Shown here: positions 12,049 to 12,077 of the stretch, piece by piece | Position numbering within the stretch: position 1 is the first letter of the stretch | How the letters are laid out: each line of letters opens with the position of its first letter | Assembly (NCBI GenBank): GCA_017648225.1 | Contig: JAGCJE010000007.1 | Coordinates: 1-12,077 of the forward strand | Source of the DNA: Kiritimatiellia bacterium | Lineage (GTDB): Bacteria > Verrucomicrobiota > Kiritimatiellia > RFP12 > UBA1067 | Length of the DNA: 12,077 nucleotides | Direction: 5' to 3' | Notes under the pieces: generated by a model | What the model was told of the DNA's origin: nothing | The model's input: only the letters and a program-made list of their open reading frames with translations | Database searches by the model: none | Made by a program: the position numbers and the translations under genes

Positions 12049-12077
12049 CAGCGTTTCGCGTATCACCCGAAAACGAG

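Overview
This window carries six transcription units, and every gene I can support lies on the minus strand, so transcription runs from the right edge to the left. The DNA looks like a Gram-negative bacterium with a carbohydrate-fermenting, probably anaerobic lifestyle. The evidence is a Spy/CpxP-like periplasmic protein, signal peptides, a secreted family 3 glycosidase close to Bacteroidetes-type sequences, glucuronate isomerase, and a bacterial Thi4, a family typical of archaea and some anaerobes. The mix of ECF sigma factor plus LTxxQ protein, an ELM1-family protein and NrnA would suit the Planctomycetes-Verrucomicrobia-Kiritimatiellota group, but that placement is inference and weakly supported.

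Layout in transcription order. (1) Right edge: a tRNA array (Gly-GCC, Lys-CTT, Phe-GAA), a strong intrinsic terminator, then uxaC (glucuronate isomerase), whose ribosome binding site lies only about ten bases beyond the terminator T-tract. (2) nrnA (DHH/DHHA1 phosphoesterase), an ELM1-family protein and a two-transmembrane histidine kinase, tightly packed behind a promoter that seems to give a leaderless nrnA transcript. (3) A secreted GH3 beta-glycosidase with its own promoter. (4) A TPP riboswitch followed by thiC and thiD, the pyrimidine branch of thiamin synthesis. (5) An operon of an LTxxQ periplasmic protein, an ECF sigma factor and a small single-transmembrane protein, ending in a terminator. 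(6) A second TPP riboswitch and the start of thi4 (thiazole branch), cut by the left edge.

The thiamin genes act together. ThiC makes HMP-P, ThiD phosphorylates it to HMP-PP, and Thi4 makes the thiazole; both units are switched by nearly identical promoter-riboswitch cassettes in which the Shine-Dalgarno sequence is part of the aptamer fold. The sigma operon sitting between the two thiamin units resembles the CnrYXH metal/envelope stress logic (periplasmic Spy-like sensor, ECF sigma factor, small membrane anti-sigma factor), with a membrane partner that I cannot assign to a known family. UxaC and the GH3 enzyme point to use of plant or mucosal polysaccharides and uronic acids.

No mobile element, CRISPR array or phage gene was seen. 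No stretch over 300 bases lacks a gene. The most interesting leads are the sigma module, the duplicated riboswitch cassette driving a bacterial Thi4, the leaderless nrnA start, and the promoter-less position of uxaC behind the tRNA terminator.
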